6,964 nucleotides of DNA from Anaerolineae bacterium (GTDB taxonomy: Bacteria > Chloroflexota > Anaerolineae > 4572-78 > NAK82): the NCBI GenBank assembly GCA_030598425.1, contig JAUVPY010000128.1:1-6964 (forward strand), given 5' to 3'. Below the pieces are notes generated by a model. It was not told the DNA's origin, made no database searches, and worked only from the letters and a program-made list of their open reading frames with translations. Made by a program: the position numbers and the translations under genes. Each line of letters opens with the position of its first letter. Within the stretch, counting starts at the first letter, position 1. This document shows, in pieces, positions 1 to 6,631 of this stretch.

Positions 1-2334
1 TATATGGCGGATCACATCGAAGACTACTTCGGAGACGGGAGCAGCTTGGGGCTGGACATTCACTACTCTGTGGAAGAGATTCCTCTCGGTACGGCAGGTG
101 GTGTGAAAAATGCACAGCGATATCTTGATGAGACGTTTCTCGTCATCAGTGGCGACGCCCTGACCGACGTCGACCTATCGGACATTCTGAGATTTCACCG
201 CGAGAAAGGGTCGGTCGCCACGCTCACGCTCAAGTCGGTCCCCGATCCGTTGGAATATGGCATTGTTACCACCGACGACGAGGGAAACATTACCCAATTC
301 CTCGAGAAGCCCGGTTGGGGCCAGGTCATCTCCGATACGGTCAACACCGGCATTTACGTCCTGGAACCCGAAGTGTTAGACTTGATAGAGCCCGAGGGTT
401 CCTATGATTTTTCGCAAGACGTATTTCCCATCCTGCTGAACAAAGGCATGCCGCTTTTTGGTTACGTTACGGACGGGTATTGGTGCGATATCGGCAACAT
501 ACAGGCCTACATGAAAGCCACTGCTGACGTGTTGGAGGGAAGGGTAGGCCGTATCGACCTGGGAAATCACATCGGCGGTGGTGTGTGGACCGGGTATGGG
601 GTGGAGATCGCCCCCGACGCTGCCCTCTACGGGCCGATTTATCTGGGGAACGAAGTCAAAGTCAAGGGCGGAGTCGTCATCCACGGTCCCGCCGTTGTTC
701 GTGACTACACAATTGTTGACAACCGGGTTCAAATTGAGCGATCCGTGATTTGGCGCAACTGTTATGTGGGCGAATCGGCCGAGGTGCGGGGAGCTGTCGT
801 CTCCCGGCGCTGTAATCTCAAGGCCAAATCAGTGCTGTTTGAAGGCGCGATTATCGGTGATAACTCCCGCGTCGGCGAAGGAGCCGTAATCCACCCCAAC
901 GTGAAAATTTGGCCCGGCAAAGAGATAGACCCGGGCGCGAGCGTGAAGAGCAGCATCATTTGGGGTGCGCAGGGCCGACGTGTGCTCTTTGGCCGGTACG
1001 GGGTGACCGGCGTGGTGAATGTGGACTTAACACCTGAATTCGCAGCACGCCTGGGGGCAGCTTTTGGCGCCACGTTACCCAAAGGAGCGCTGATCACCAT
1101 CAATCGAGACCCGCATCGCAGCCCGCGTATGCTGAAGCGGGCCATCATCGCAGGCTTGCCGTCGGCTGGCGTCAACGCGTGGGACCTGGGCACTCAACCG
1201 ATCCCCATCGCGCGTTACTATACCTGCCATACGGAAGCTGAAGCGGGCGTCCATCTTCGCCTTTCACCCTATGACCAGCGAGTGGTCGACATCCGCTTCA
1301 TTGATGCTGCGGGACTTAATCTGGATGAGGCCCAGAAACGCCACGTGGAGCAGATTTTCTTCCGCGAGGATTTCCGACGCGTGTACCTGGATGAAATCGG
1401 AACGATCAACTATGCCCCGCAGGTTAAGGAACGGTACACGGATGGCTTTCTGCAAGCCATCAACTACGATGCCATCAACCACGCCCAATTCTACATCGTG
1501 GTTGATTACGCCAACGCCCCAGTTTCCAGCGTGCTGCCCGGTATTCTAAGCGAACTGAATTGCAACGTGGTTGCTCTCAACGCCAATATTGACGAGACAC
1601 GTATGGCAATTCAGCCGTATGAGTTTCAGGAAGCCCTTGACCGTCTGGGCCTGATAGTCTCAGCACTCAATACCCACATCGGCGTGCGGGTGGATGTGGG
1701 AGGTGAAAAACTGTTTTTGGTGGACGACCGAGGGGAACGTTTGAGAAATACGACGGCTACAGCGGCGCTGGCTGAACTGGCCTGGCGCGCTATGCCGGGG
1801 GGGACCATCGCCGTGCCGGTGACGATGCCCAATGCATTGGAGCAGATTGCTGCCCAACACGGTGGTCACGTCATACGCACCAAGGTCGACTCGCACACTT
1901 TGACCACGGTAGCTTGCGAAGCTTCGGCCGTTATGGGCGCCGATGGAAGAGGTAGCTTCATCTTTCCCCAGTTTCAATGTGCCAGCGACGGGTTGATGGC
2001 CCTGGCCAAATTGCTAGAATTCCTGGCTACCCAGCAGACGACTCTCTCCGAAGTGATTGCCAGCCTGCCGCCATTTAAGGTGATCCACGAGCGAGTACCG
2101 TGTCCGTGGGAGGTTAAGGGCACCGTGATGCGACGCTTGATTGAGAACAGCCCAAGTGATCAGGTGGACACGACTGACGGAGTGAAAATCGTGATTAATG
2201 AGACCGAATGGGTGCTCGTATTGCCTGATCCAGATTATCCACAGTTTCAGATATATGCCGAATCGGCTTCGCAGGCCCAAGCTTTGGCGCTGGTACAGAG
2301 ATATGCCGAACTGGTGGAGGAGCTGCAAGAATGA
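1..2334 (+). CDS. Mannose-1-phosphate guanylyltransferase-like / degenerate phosphohexomutase fusion (5' partial)
   Basis: The gene runs off the left edge. The codon before the ATG at position 4 is an in-frame Tyr codon, and the GGxGTRLRP nucleotide-binding start of the family is missing, so about 50 residues lie outside. Numbering from that Met, residues 1-180 are a nucleotidyltransferase fold: LGTAGG (28-33), metal-binding SGD (49-51), EKP (101-103) and WCDIG (160-164). Residues about 190-320 are hexapeptide (left-handed beta-helix) repeats. Residues about 327-776 resemble a phosphoglucomutase/phosphomannomutase, opening with FGRYGVTG. The expected activity is making GDP-mannose or a similar NDP-sugar in the cytoplasm for glycans or envelope. 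The mutase half lacks recognisable catalytic motifs: RLSPYD (419-424) stands where TASHNP is expected, and DVGGEK (564-569) where DGDGDR is expected. It probably acts structurally or as a regulator. NTP and sugar specificity cannot be decided from sequence alone. It converges on rplL. Confidence 0.88.
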   Translation, partial: YMADHIEDYFGDGSSLGLDIHYSVEEIPLGTAGGVKNAQRYLDETFLVISGDALTDVDLSDILRFHREKGSVATLTLKSVPDPLEYGIVTTDDEGNITQFLEKPGWGQVISDTVNTGIYVLEPEVLDLIEPEGSYDFSQDVFPILLNKGMPLFGYVTDGYWCDIGNIQAYMKATADVLEGRVGRIDLGNHIGGGVWTGYGVEIAPDAALYGPIYLGNEVKVKGGVVIHGPAVVRDYTIVDNRVQIERSVIWRNCYVGESAEVRGAVVSRRCNLKAKSVLFEGAIIGDNSRVGEGAVIHPNVKIWPGKEIDPGASVKSSIIWGAQGRRVLFGRYGVTGVVNVDLTPEFAARLGAAFGATLPKGALITINRDPHRSPRMLKRAIIAGLPSAGVNAWDLGTQPIPIARYYTCHTEAEAGVHLRLSPYDQRVVDIRFIDAAGLNLDEAQKRHVEQIFFREDFRRVYLDEIGTINYAPQVKERYTDGFLQAINYDAINHAQFYIVVDYANAPVSSVLPGILSELNCNVVALNANIDETRMAIQPYEFQEALDRLGLIVSALNTHIGVRVDVGGEKLFLVDDRGERLRNTTATAALAELAWRAMPGGTIAVPVTMPNALEQIAAQHGGHVIRTKVDSHTLTTVACEASAVMGADGRGSFIFPQFQCASDGLMALAKLLEFLATQQTTLSEVIASLPPFKVIHERVPCPWEVKGTVMRRLIENSPSDQVDTTDGVKIVINETEWVLVLPDPDYPQFQIYAESASQAQALALVQRYAELVEELQE

Positions 2335-2366
2335 GATGGGTGGGTTTCACCTCAGTTGAGGCAGGA

Positions 2367-2407
2367 AGGTGCAACGCACTTGCTTCGCGAAGCGGTGCGT
2401 TGCACCT
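2367..2407. repeat. Perfect 13-bp inverted repeat between convergent genes
   Basis: The arms at 2367-2379 (AGGTGCAACGCAC) and 2395-2407 are exact reverse complements. Inside them GCTTCGCGAAGC adds four more pairs around a CGCG loop, giving a long hairpin in RNA from either strand. It lies 33 bases after the stop of the plus-strand gene and about 40 bases beyond the stop of rplL. Neither side has a T-run, so it is not a classical intrinsic terminator. It could be a bidirectional transcription or RNA-decay barrier, or one copy of a dispersed palindromic repeat. Confidence 0.8.
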
Positions 2408-2428
2408 GGTTCAACTCATTTGATGGGA

Positions 2429-2447
2429 TGGGCTCCCCGAAAGCCCA
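2429..2447 (-). terminator. Hairpin just after rplL, possible operon terminator
   Basis: TGGGCT (2429-2434) and AGCCCA (2442-2447) form a six-pair stem with a seven-base loop directly after the rplL stop codon. It is framed by a looser inverted repeat, CAACTCA (2412-2418) with TGAGTTG (2454-2460), the latter inside the last codons of rplL. No U-tract follows in the minus-strand transcript, so intrinsic termination here would be weak. The position at the end of a highly expressed operon is the main argument. Confidence 0.35.
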
Positions 2448-2448
2448 C

Positions 2449-2832
2449 TCACTTGAGTTGAGCGGTTGCGCCCTCGGCTTCGAGTTTGGCTTTGGCCTCT
2501 TCGGCTGCTTCCTTGGAGACTGCCTGCAACACCGTGCTGGGGGCCCCGTCGACCAGTTCCTTCGATTCCTTCAGGCCCAGGCTGGTCAACTGGCGCACTA
2601 CCTTGATAACCTGGATCTTCTTGGCACCAATTTCGGCCAGCACGACGTCAAATTCAGTCTGCTCTTCCACTTCCTCTGGAGCGGCTCCGGCCGCGCCAGC
2701 CGCGGCGGCGGCCACCGCCATTGGTGCGGCGGCAGTCACACCCAGCTTATCCTCGAGAAGCTTGACCAAATCCGCAGCTTCGAGCAAGGTTAAGCCCTGG
2801 ATTTCGTCAGCTATTTTTTCTAGATCTGCCAT
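2449..2832 (-). CDS. rplL: 50S ribosomal protein L7/L12
   Basis: A 127-residue protein with the three-part L7/L12 design. Residues 1-33 are the helical N-terminal dimerisation region that docks on L10. Residues about 33-53 are an Ala/Gly/Pro-rich flexible hinge. From EQTEFDVVL (about residues 57-65) onward is the globular C-terminal domain, with the factor-binding stretch [24 protein letters not shown]12 dimers form the mobile stalk that recruits EF-Tu, EF-G and IF2 and stimulates their GTPase. The ATG at 2832 follows AGGAGG by 11 bases. The gene lies 66 bases after rplJ and is the last of the run. rpoB, which usually follows, is absent. Confidence 0.98.
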   Translation of the reverse strand: MADLEKIADEIQGLTLLEAADLVKLLEDKLGVTAAAPMAVAAAAAGAAGAAPEEVEEQTEFDVVLAEIGAKKIQVIKVVRQLTSLGLKESKELVDGAPSTVLQAVSKEAAEEAKAKLEAEGATAQLK

Positions 2833-2852
2833 TGTCGTCGTATCCTCCTATG

Positions 2853-2858
2853 AATTAT
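2853..2858 (-). promoter_or_regulatory. Exact TATAAT hexamer before rplL (weak promoter candidate)
   Basis: The minus strand of the rplJ-rplL spacer contains a perfect TATAAT in an AT-rich patch that contrasts with the surrounding GC-rich genes. The best -35 at 17 bases (CAGACT) matches the consensus at only three positions. A start 6-7 bases downstream would fall inside the rplL Shine-Dalgarno sequence and leave a very short leader. An internal promoter would fit the extra copies of L12 needed per ribosome, but the geometry is poor and the match may be chance. Confidence 0.2.
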
Positions 2859-2898
2859 AGACAAATTTTTGTGTAGAGTCTGTCGGGGTCGCGACTGG

Positions 2899-3438
2899 TT
2901 ACGCAGCGGCCTCGGCATTTTCCAGTTGGTCAGCGTAGGCCTTGATCGTCGCCGCCAGCTTATTGCCCGCCGCATTAACGACGGCAGCCACCCCGTTGCC
3001 AGGTTGCTGGATAAGGCCCAGCAGTTGCGCCAAGATCACTTCTCGCGGCGGCATGCTGGCCAGGGAACTGATCTGTTCTGGACTCAGCAGGTTGCCTTCC
3101 ATAACGCCGCCTTTTATCTGCAGAATTTCAGTGTCCTTAGCGAAATCTGCGAGAACCTTGGCTAGGGCGGGGACTTCTTCGTACGCGAAACTGATGGCCG
3201 TCGGACCCGTGAGCATGTCTTCGGACACGGGCAAACTCGCTGCTTCCAGGGCACGGGCAGCCAGACTGTTCTTGACAATGCTATACGCCCCTCCCGCCTC
3301 CCGGATCTTGCCACGCAGCGACTGCATGTCTGACACAGTGAGCCCACGATAATCCGTAAGGATAATCGCGTTGCTGCGTGAAAGCTTGTCTGCGTAATCA
3401 GCAACTAACTGTTCTTTCTTCTCGCGTGAAACGGCCAA
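2899..3438 (-). CDS. rplJ: 50S ribosomal protein L10
   Basis: A 179-residue protein of normal L10 length. The N-terminal half starts AVSREKKEQLVADYADKL and carries the RNA-binding core, including ILTDYRGLTVSDMQSLRGKIREAG and the VKNSLAARAL segment. The C-terminal part ends in a helix (KLAATIKAYADQL) that serves as the L12 dimer platform. L10 anchors the stalk on 23S rRNA, and with bound L12 it represses its own leader. The start is TTG at 3438. It is chosen because AVSREKKEQ is the usual beginning of L10 and because an almost full anti-16S match (AAGGAGGTGAT, 3444-3454) ends six bases upstream. A terminator stands immediately before this site. Confidence 0.98.
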   Translation of the reverse strand: MAVSREKKEQLVADYADKLSRSNAIILTDYRGLTVSDMQSLRGKIREAGGAYSIVKNSLAARALEAASLPVSEDMLTGPTAISFAYEEVPALAKVLADFAKDTEILQIKGGVMEGNLLSPEQISSLASMPPREVILAQLLGLIQQPGNGVAAVVNAAGNKLAATIKAYADQLENAEAAA

Positions 3439-3443
3439 GCTGT

Positions 3444-3454
3444 ATCACCTCCTT
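3444..3454 (-). promoter_or_regulatory. Strong Shine-Dalgarno of rplJ (TTG start)
   Basis: AAGGAGGTGAT on the minus strand matches the 16S anti-Shine-Dalgarno tail over eleven bases, nine bases from the GG core to the TTG codon at 3436-3438. Such an extended match probably compensates for the weak TTG start. It begins only a few bases after the U-run of the upstream terminator, so it exists only in read-through transcripts. Confidence 0.9.
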
Positions 3455-3460
3455 TTCTAT

Positions 3461-3496
3461 AAAAAAACGTCTTTGCACCTGCCGATGCAAAGACGT
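3461..3496 (-). terminator. Intrinsic terminator/attenuator in the rplJ leader
   Basis: On the minus strand an 11-bp stem with no mismatches (ACGTCTTTGCA at 3486-3496, pairing with TGCAAAGACGT at 3467-3477) encloses an eight-base loop TCGGCAGG and is followed at once by seven T residues (3461-3467). This is a textbook Rho-independent terminator lying inside the transcript before rplJ, not at the end of a gene. Its loop and both flanks are complementary to upstream leader segments, which marks it as a regulated attenuator of rplJL. Confidence 0.93.
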
Positions 3497-3503
3497 CCCT
3501 GGA

Positions 3504-3600
3504 CACAGAGATCGCGTTTAGCGTCTTTTCGTCTTCTGCCTCGGCAGGTCTGAGTCCATATTCTCAATTAAGCGCCGCCTGGCGCACCTGCTGTCTGTGG
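3504..3600 (-). promoter_or_regulatory. L10 leader: L10(L12)4-binding attenuator RNA
   Basis: The minus-strand RNA shows the conserved L10-leader signature: AGACAGCAGGT, then a UUAA-containing arm, then CCTGCCGAGG. Pairings visible are CACAGA (3594-3599) with TCTGTG (3504-3509), GCAGGT (3586-3591) with ACCTGC (3544-3549), and a GCGCC/GGCGC hairpin (3572-3585). The family is known to bind the L10-L12 complex through a kink-turn that mimics the rRNA site. In Bacillus, binding favours termination. Here ACCTGCCGA (3541-3549) can instead pair nine bases with the terminator loop region (3477-3485), and AAGACG segments at 3522-3536 can pair with the 5' arm of the terminator, forming an antiterminator. 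Excess L10-L12 would therefore switch rplJL off. Confidence 0.9.
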
Positions 3601-3758
3601 CTTTCTCTTTTTAGTTGGATCAACTGGCGGTTGACCGCGGTTATCCTCCTGGGGTAGGTAGGCTCTGATGGAGCACTAAGGATCGTGAATTAAGTAATTC
3701 CCCTGTTTGATGGCTTACATGTAGCCCTAGAAATGTGGAAGTTATTTAATCCTTAGTC
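3601..3758 (-). other. Upstream half of the rplA-rplJ spacer, inverted repeats, no gene
   Basis: These 158 bases hold no convincing ORF and no clear -35/-10 pair. On the minus strand, ACTAAGGAT (3749-3757) directly after the rplA stop is an exact inverted repeat of ATCCTTAGT (3675-3683), enclosing about 65 bases. Inside lies GAATTA-CT-TAATTC (3687-3700). Further on are AGTTG-ATC-CAACT and the palindrome ACCGCGGT. An AGGAGG at 3645-3650 has no start codon at a useful distance. The stretch may be a structured spacer or RNA-processing site between rplA and the L10 leader; its role is unknown. Confidence 0.5.
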
Positions 3759-4472
3759 CTAATCCGTTTCCATTTGTGATGCCTGGAAGACGTCAATCTT
3801 GACCCCTGGCCCCATAGTCGGTGCCAGGGTGATGCGTCGGACGTATTGCCCCTTGGCAGCGGCCGGTCTGGCGCGTTGCACGGCTTCCATCAAAGCTGTA
3901 AAATTTTCGAAAAGTTGCGCTTCGGAAAAGCTGGATTTGCCGATAGGGATGTGGATGTTGGACGTTTTGTCAAGGCGGAATTCCAAGCGTCCGGCCTTAA
4001 GTTCCTTTACCACGCGTTCCAAATCCTCGTCGGGTACAATTGTGCCCGCTTTAGGACTGGGCATAAGGCCACGGGGGCCGAGGGTTTTGCCCAAGCGCCC
4101 CACTTTGCTCATCATCGGCGGGGTGGCAACGGCCACGTCGAACTCGAACCAGCCGTCCTGAATCTTCTTGACTAAGTCGTCGCTGCCAACATAGTCGGCA
4201 CCCGCTTCCTCAGCCATCTTTTCGCCCTCGCCCTCAGCGAAGACCAACACGCGTATCTGCTTGCCTGTGCCGTGAGGCAGAGAAACAGTGCTCCGAACCT
4301 GTTGGTCGGCGTGACGTGGGTCCAATCCCATTCTCAGGTGAGCTTCTATCGTAGCGTCAAAATTGGCGTATGAGATTTTCTTTATGAGTCCTATTCCCTC
4401 TTCTGGCGGATAGGCTCGATCCCGGTCAACAAGCTTTGCAGCCTCTTGATACTTCTTGCCTCGCTTTGCCAT
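3759..4472 (-). CDS. rplA: 50S ribosomal protein L1
   Basis: A 237-residue protein matching full-length bacterial L1 ([11 protein letters not shown] at the start). It has the two-domain L1 layout, including [25 protein letters not shown], the conserved signature around [20 protein letters not shown], and the C-terminal [22 protein letters not shown]1 forms the mobile stalk that helps release E-site tRNA, and in many bacteria it represses its own mRNA. The ATG at 4472 is preferred because GGGAGG sits eight bases upstream. An in-frame ATG two codons earlier is only two bases from that site, and the reading frame farther upstream runs back into rplK. It lies 61 bases after rplK. Confidence 0.97.
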   Translation of the reverse strand: MAKRGKKYQEAAKLVDRDRAYPPEEGIGLIKKISYANFDATIEAHLRMGLDPRHADQQVRSTVSLPHGTGKQIRVLVFAEGEGEKMAEEAGADYVGSDDLVKKIQDGWFEFDVAVATPPMMSKVGRLGKTLGPRGLMPSPKAGTIVPDEDLERVVKELKAGRLEFRLDKTSNIHIPIGKSSFSEAQLFENFTALMEAVQRARPAAAKGQYVRRITLAPTMGPGVKIDVFQASQMETD

Positions 4473-4487
4473 CGTCATAACCTCCCA

Positions 4488-4517
4488 GTGGTGATAACGG
4501 ACGAAACGTCCTCCCAC
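4488..4517 (-). promoter_or_regulatory. Hairpin with asymmetric internal loop before rplA, candidate L1-binding site
   Basis: In the minus-strand RNA between rplK and rplA, GTGG (4514-4517) pairs with CCAC (4488-4491) and GGACG (4507-4511) pairs with CGTCC (4499-4503) around a TTT loop. Between the stems lie GA on the 5' side and a seven-base GTTATCA on the 3' side. Known L1 mRNA targets are two short helices around an asymmetric internal loop of this kind. The hairpin ends two bases before the GGGAGG of rplA, so protein binding could block initiation. The call rests on shape only. Confidence 0.4.
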
Positions 4518-4533
4518 AGATGATCTATCTTCC

Positions 4534-4959
4534 TCACTCTTCGACGGTGATCCCCATACTTCGCGCGCTGCCCTCAATCTGGAGCATGGCTCCTTCAATG
4601 TCGATGGCGTTCAGGTCCCTCATCTTTGTTCCCGCAATCTCTCGAATCTGGGCCTGGGTGACTGTTCCCACCTTTTCCCGATTGGGCTCACCAGACCCTT
4701 TGTCGACGCCCGCCGCTTTTCTGAGCAGGTCGCTGGCCGGCGGAGTCTTGGTAATGAAGGTGAACGTTTGATCTTGATACACGGTGATTTCCACCGGGAT
4801 GATTGCGCCCATCATGTTCGAAGTACGGGCGTTGTATTCTTTACAGAAGCCCATAATGTTCAGGCCGTGCTGTCCCAAGGCAGGACCAACCGGCGGTGCT
4901 GGATTGGCCTTACCAGCAGGGATCTGCAATTTGATGATTGACTTTACTTTCTTGGCCAT
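4534..4959 (-). CDS. rplK: 50S ribosomal protein L11
   Basis: A 141-residue protein of standard L11 length. The N-terminal domain (about 1-70) contains [34 protein letters not shown], the proline-rich region targeted by thiopeptides. The C-terminal rRNA-binding domain (about 72-141) contains [34 protein letters not shown] and the usual ending GSARSMGI. L11 lies at the base of the GTPase-associated centre with L10/L12 and is needed for RelA-type stringent signalling. The ATG at 4959 is preceded by GGAGG ten bases upstream. It follows nusG by 25 bases and precedes rplA. Confidence 0.98.
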   Translation of the reverse strand: MAKKVKSIIKLQIPAGKANPAPPVGPALGQHGLNIMGFCKEYNARTSNMMGAIIPVEITVYQDQTFTFITKTPPASDLLRKAAGVDKGSGEPNREKVGTVTQAQIREIAGTKMRDLNAIDIEGAMLQIEGSARSMGITVEE

Positions 4960-4984
4960 TCGAATAAGTCCTCCACAATAAAAG

Positions 4985-5962
4985 CTACACTCGCTCTACC
5001 TGCAAAAAATCAACTTCTACCGGCGTCTCGCGACCAAACATATTGACCAGTACACGCACACGAGCGCGGTCAGTATCAATAGTATCTACCGTGCCCATAA
5101 AGTCCTCAAAGGGCCCGTCAACAATACGAACCTTTTGTCCTTCTCTGAAGCTGACCTTGATCTTGGGCGCCGCGGCTTCCATACGATTGAGAATTTTGTC
5201 TACCTCTTCCTGGCGCAATGGAATAGGATTGGTGCCTGACCGTACAAAATCGGTAACTCCAGGGGTATTGCGCACCACGTACCAGGTGTCGTCGTTCATC
5301 AGCATCTCGACCAGGATGTACCCGGGAAAGACGCGTCGCTCTGTGGTGCGCCGCTGGCCGTCTCTTAACTCCACTTCTTCCTCGGTCGGCACAACCACCT
5401 GGAAGATCTGATCCAGCATACCCATCGACTCGATGCGGTGTTCCAGGTTCCTTTTTACTTTGTTCTCATAGCCGGAATAGCTATGGACGACAAACCAGGC
5501 AACACCTTCGGGGCGTTTGGGCTCCTCCTCTGCTTCCTCGTCTTCCTCCTCGGCTTCGGCGCTGACCGCCACATCAGCCTCAGAGTCCTTTGTCTCCTCG
5601 GCTTCGGCGCTGACAGCTACATCAGCCTCAGAGTCCTCTGTTTCTTCGTCTTCGGCGGTCTCCTCGACGTCTTCCTCCTCGACATCGGCCGCAGCTTCGG
5701 CGCTGACAGCTACATCAGCCTCAGAGTCGTCTGTTTCCTCGTCTTCGGCGGTCTCCTCGACGTCTTCTTCCTCGGCTTCGGCCGCAGCTTCGGCGCTGAC
5801 GGCCACATCAGCCTCGGAGTCGACGCTAGCGTCGACGGCAACATCGTTGGCACTGGCCGTCTCCTCTTCCAGGAGTGCCTCGGTGTGCGCCAACTCGGTT
5901 GTTTGTTCGCCATCGGCTACGATTTGCTTTTCGCCCATTTCCTCTTCTGTCGATTCAGCCAT
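4985..5962 (-). CDS. nusG: Transcription termination/antitermination factor NusG with long acidic N-terminal extension
   Basis: A 325-residue protein against about 175-180 in typical NusG. The core begins near residue 154: the NGN domain (about 154-265) has [42 protein letters not shown] and [11 protein letters not shown]; the KOW domain (about 272-325) has [19 protein letters not shown]. NusG binds RNA polymerase, speeds elongation and couples to Rho or ribosomal S10. Residues 1-148 are almost all Glu, Asp, Ala, Ser and Val, with two lysines, no arginine and four repeats of [12 protein letters not shown]. The tail has no alternative start near the core, so it is part of the same ORF. The start at 5962 has AGGA at 13 bases. 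An ATG at 5938 is a possible alternative that changes little. It lies 47 bases after secE and 25 before rplK. Confidence 0.95.
   Translation of the reverse strand: MAESTEEEMGEKQIVADGEQTTELAHTEALLEEETASANDVAVDASVDSEADVAVSAEAAAEAEEEDVEETAEDEETDDSEADVAVSAEAAADVEEEDVEETAEDEETEDSEADVAVSAEAEETKDSEADVAVSAEAEEEDEEAEEEPKRPEGVAWFVVHSYSGYENKVKRNLEHRIESMGMLDQIFQVVVPTEEEVELRDGQRRTTERRVFPGYILVEMLMNDDTWYVVRNTPGVTDFVRSGTNPIPLRQEEVDKILNRMEAAAPKIKVSFREGQKVRIVDGPFEDFMGTVDTIDTDRARVRVLVNMFGRETPVEVDFLQVERV
5522..5821 (-). repeat. In-frame tandem repeats in the acidic tail of nusG
   Basis: Two complete 93-base units (5729-5821 and 5636-5728) encode near-identical 31-residue blocks and agree at about nine of ten bases. 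Two shortened units follow (5588-5635 and 5522-5587). Every unit starts with [12 protein letters not shown]. All lengths are multiples of three, so the frame is kept. High DNA identity suggests recent duplication by slippage or unequal recombination, followed by small internal deletions. Confidence 0.92.
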
Positions 5963-6009
5963 CGGTCAAACCCATTCCTGACGCGGTAAGAAGCGAGCGC
6001 CTCGCGCGC

Positions 6010-6318
6010 TCACTCGCGGCCAAGCAGATACATGGACACTGCACCAGCGACGACCACAAGCACACCCACTACGACCCACACCACATTGCCAATGATGATG
6101 CCCCGCATGATCTTGCCGAAGATAAAATCGGCGAAGCCCAGGATGAGCGACATCACTATCACCGTGCCCATGACGATGAGGGTAAGATTCCAAGCTTCCT
6201 CCCGGGTGGGCCACGTCACCTTACGCAATTCCGCACGAGTATCTCGGAGATAGCCTGCGATAGGCCCGGTCACACGGGTGAGAAGATTCTGTTCGGTCTT
6301 GCTTGTTGCTTTGGCCAC
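6010..6318 (-). CDS. secE: Preprotein translocase subunit SecE, two predicted membrane helices
   Basis: A 102-residue protein with the SecE signature RDTRAELRKVTWPTREEAW (residues 25-43), an amphipathic surface helix running into the conserved membrane helix (about 44-68, TLIVMGTVIVMSLILGFADFIFG). SecE clamps SecY in the protein-conducting channel of the plasma membrane. Most short SecE proteins end soon after this helix. Here a second hydrophobic segment follows (about 74-98, IIIGNVVWVVVGVLVVVAGAV), ending LLGRE. The start is GTG at 6318, with AGGAG ten bases upstream; the MAKATSKTEQ N-terminus is polar. It lies 101 bases after rpmG and 47 before nusG, the usual secE-nusG pairing. Confidence 0.95.
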   Translation of the reverse strand: MAKATSKTEQNLLTRVTGPIAGYLRDTRAELRKVTWPTREEAWNLTLIVMGTVIVMSLILGFADFIFGKIMRGIIIGNVVWVVVGVLVVVAGAVSMYLLGRE

Positions 6319-6344
6319 GTTAGGCTAGCTCCTATTCCGCCACG

Positions 6345-6376
6345 CCAGGGGCTCGGTCAACTTATCTGGAGCCTGG
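6345..6376. repeat. Small inverted repeat in the rpmG-secE spacer
   Basis: CCA(GG)GGCTC at 6345-6354 pairs with GAGCC-TGG at 6369-6376, giving eight pairs with a two-base bulge and a 14-base loop. It has no U-run and no known family resemblance. It fills a place where many bacteria carry a tRNA-Trp gene, but it does not fold as a tRNA. Confidence 0.4.
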
Positions 6377-6419
6377 AGACCACCCTCTCAGCCGACGTTG
6401 AAAGGTTTAGGGATAACCC

Positions 6420-6584
6420 TTATTTGGTCTCACGATGCATAGTGTGAACGCGGCATCGTGGACAGTACTTCATAAACTCAAGGCGATTCGGATCGTTACG
6501 CCGATTCTTTTCTGACGTATAACTCCGCTCCTGGCATTCGGTGCATGCCAGAGTGATCACCATTCGTACCGCTTTCTTGGCCAT
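6420..6584 (-). CDS. rpmG: 50S ribosomal protein L33, zinc-binding form
   Basis: A 54-residue protein, [25 protein letters not shown] at the start and [14 protein letters not shown] at the end, of normal L33 length. Cysteines 14, 17, 41 and 44 make two CxxC knuckles, so this is the zinc-containing (C+) type. L33 sits in the 50S subunit near the E site. The ATG at 6584 is fixed by the MAKK start; upstream there is only a weak AGG six bases away, just after the GC-rich hairpin. The stop TAA is at 6420-6422. The position between tuf and secE is the common bacterial order. Confidence 0.97.
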   Translation of the reverse strand: MAKKAVRMVITLACTECQERSYTSEKNRRNDPNRLEFMKYCPRCRVHTMHRETK

Positions 6585-6596
6585 TTTTCGCCTAAA

Positions 6597-6631
6597 GGGG
6601 GCGGAGAGGATAAGAAACGTCTCTCGCCCCC
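6597..6631 (-). terminator. GC-rich hairpin between tuf and rpmG (attenuator or partial terminator)
   Basis: On the minus strand GGGGGCG-AGAG (6621-6631) pairs with CTCT-CGCCCCC (6597-6608) with one bulged C and a 12-base loop. This is the strongest structure in the 126-base tuf-rpmG spacer. Only three T residues follow before AGG, so full termination is unlikely. Partial termination or RNA stabilisation of the tuf message would let EF-Tu be made in excess over rpmG-secE-nusG. The hairpin ends 12 bases before the rpmG start and could also limit its translation. Confidence 0.5.

Noticed and set aside
4..6. ATG at position 4 as the real start of the first gene
   Set aside because: The frame is open to the left edge and the nucleotide-binding N-terminus of the family would be missing.
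2356..2860. Plus-strand reading frames opposite rplL
   Set aside because: They mirror the Ala-rich L12 codons, include the intergenic hairpins and have no recognisable protein family.
3518..3559. 13-codon leader peptide MDSDLPRQKTKRR inside the rplJ leader
   Set aside because: It has no good ribosome binding site and overlaps the conserved L10-binding and antiterminator bases, which explain the sequence better.
4473..4598. Upstream extension of rplA to an earlier ATG at 4598
   Set aside because: The extension overlaps rplK, lacks L1 similarity and bypasses the well-spaced GGGAGG before the ATG at 4472.
5522..5821. CRISPR-like or satellite-like repeats
   Set aside because: The units are in-frame coding repeats without unique spacers and vary like duplicated protein segments.
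5438..5989. Long plus-strand reading frames opposite nusG, including a Ser/Ala-rich repeat protein
   Set aside because: They are antisense shadows of the acidic repeats; the minus-strand NusG frame has a clear family match and operon context.
6319..6419. tRNA-Trp between rpmG and secE (a GGTCTCCA on the minus strand resembles its anticodon loop)
   Set aside because: No anticodon stem forms around it, no TTC T-loop is present and no acceptor stem can be drawn.
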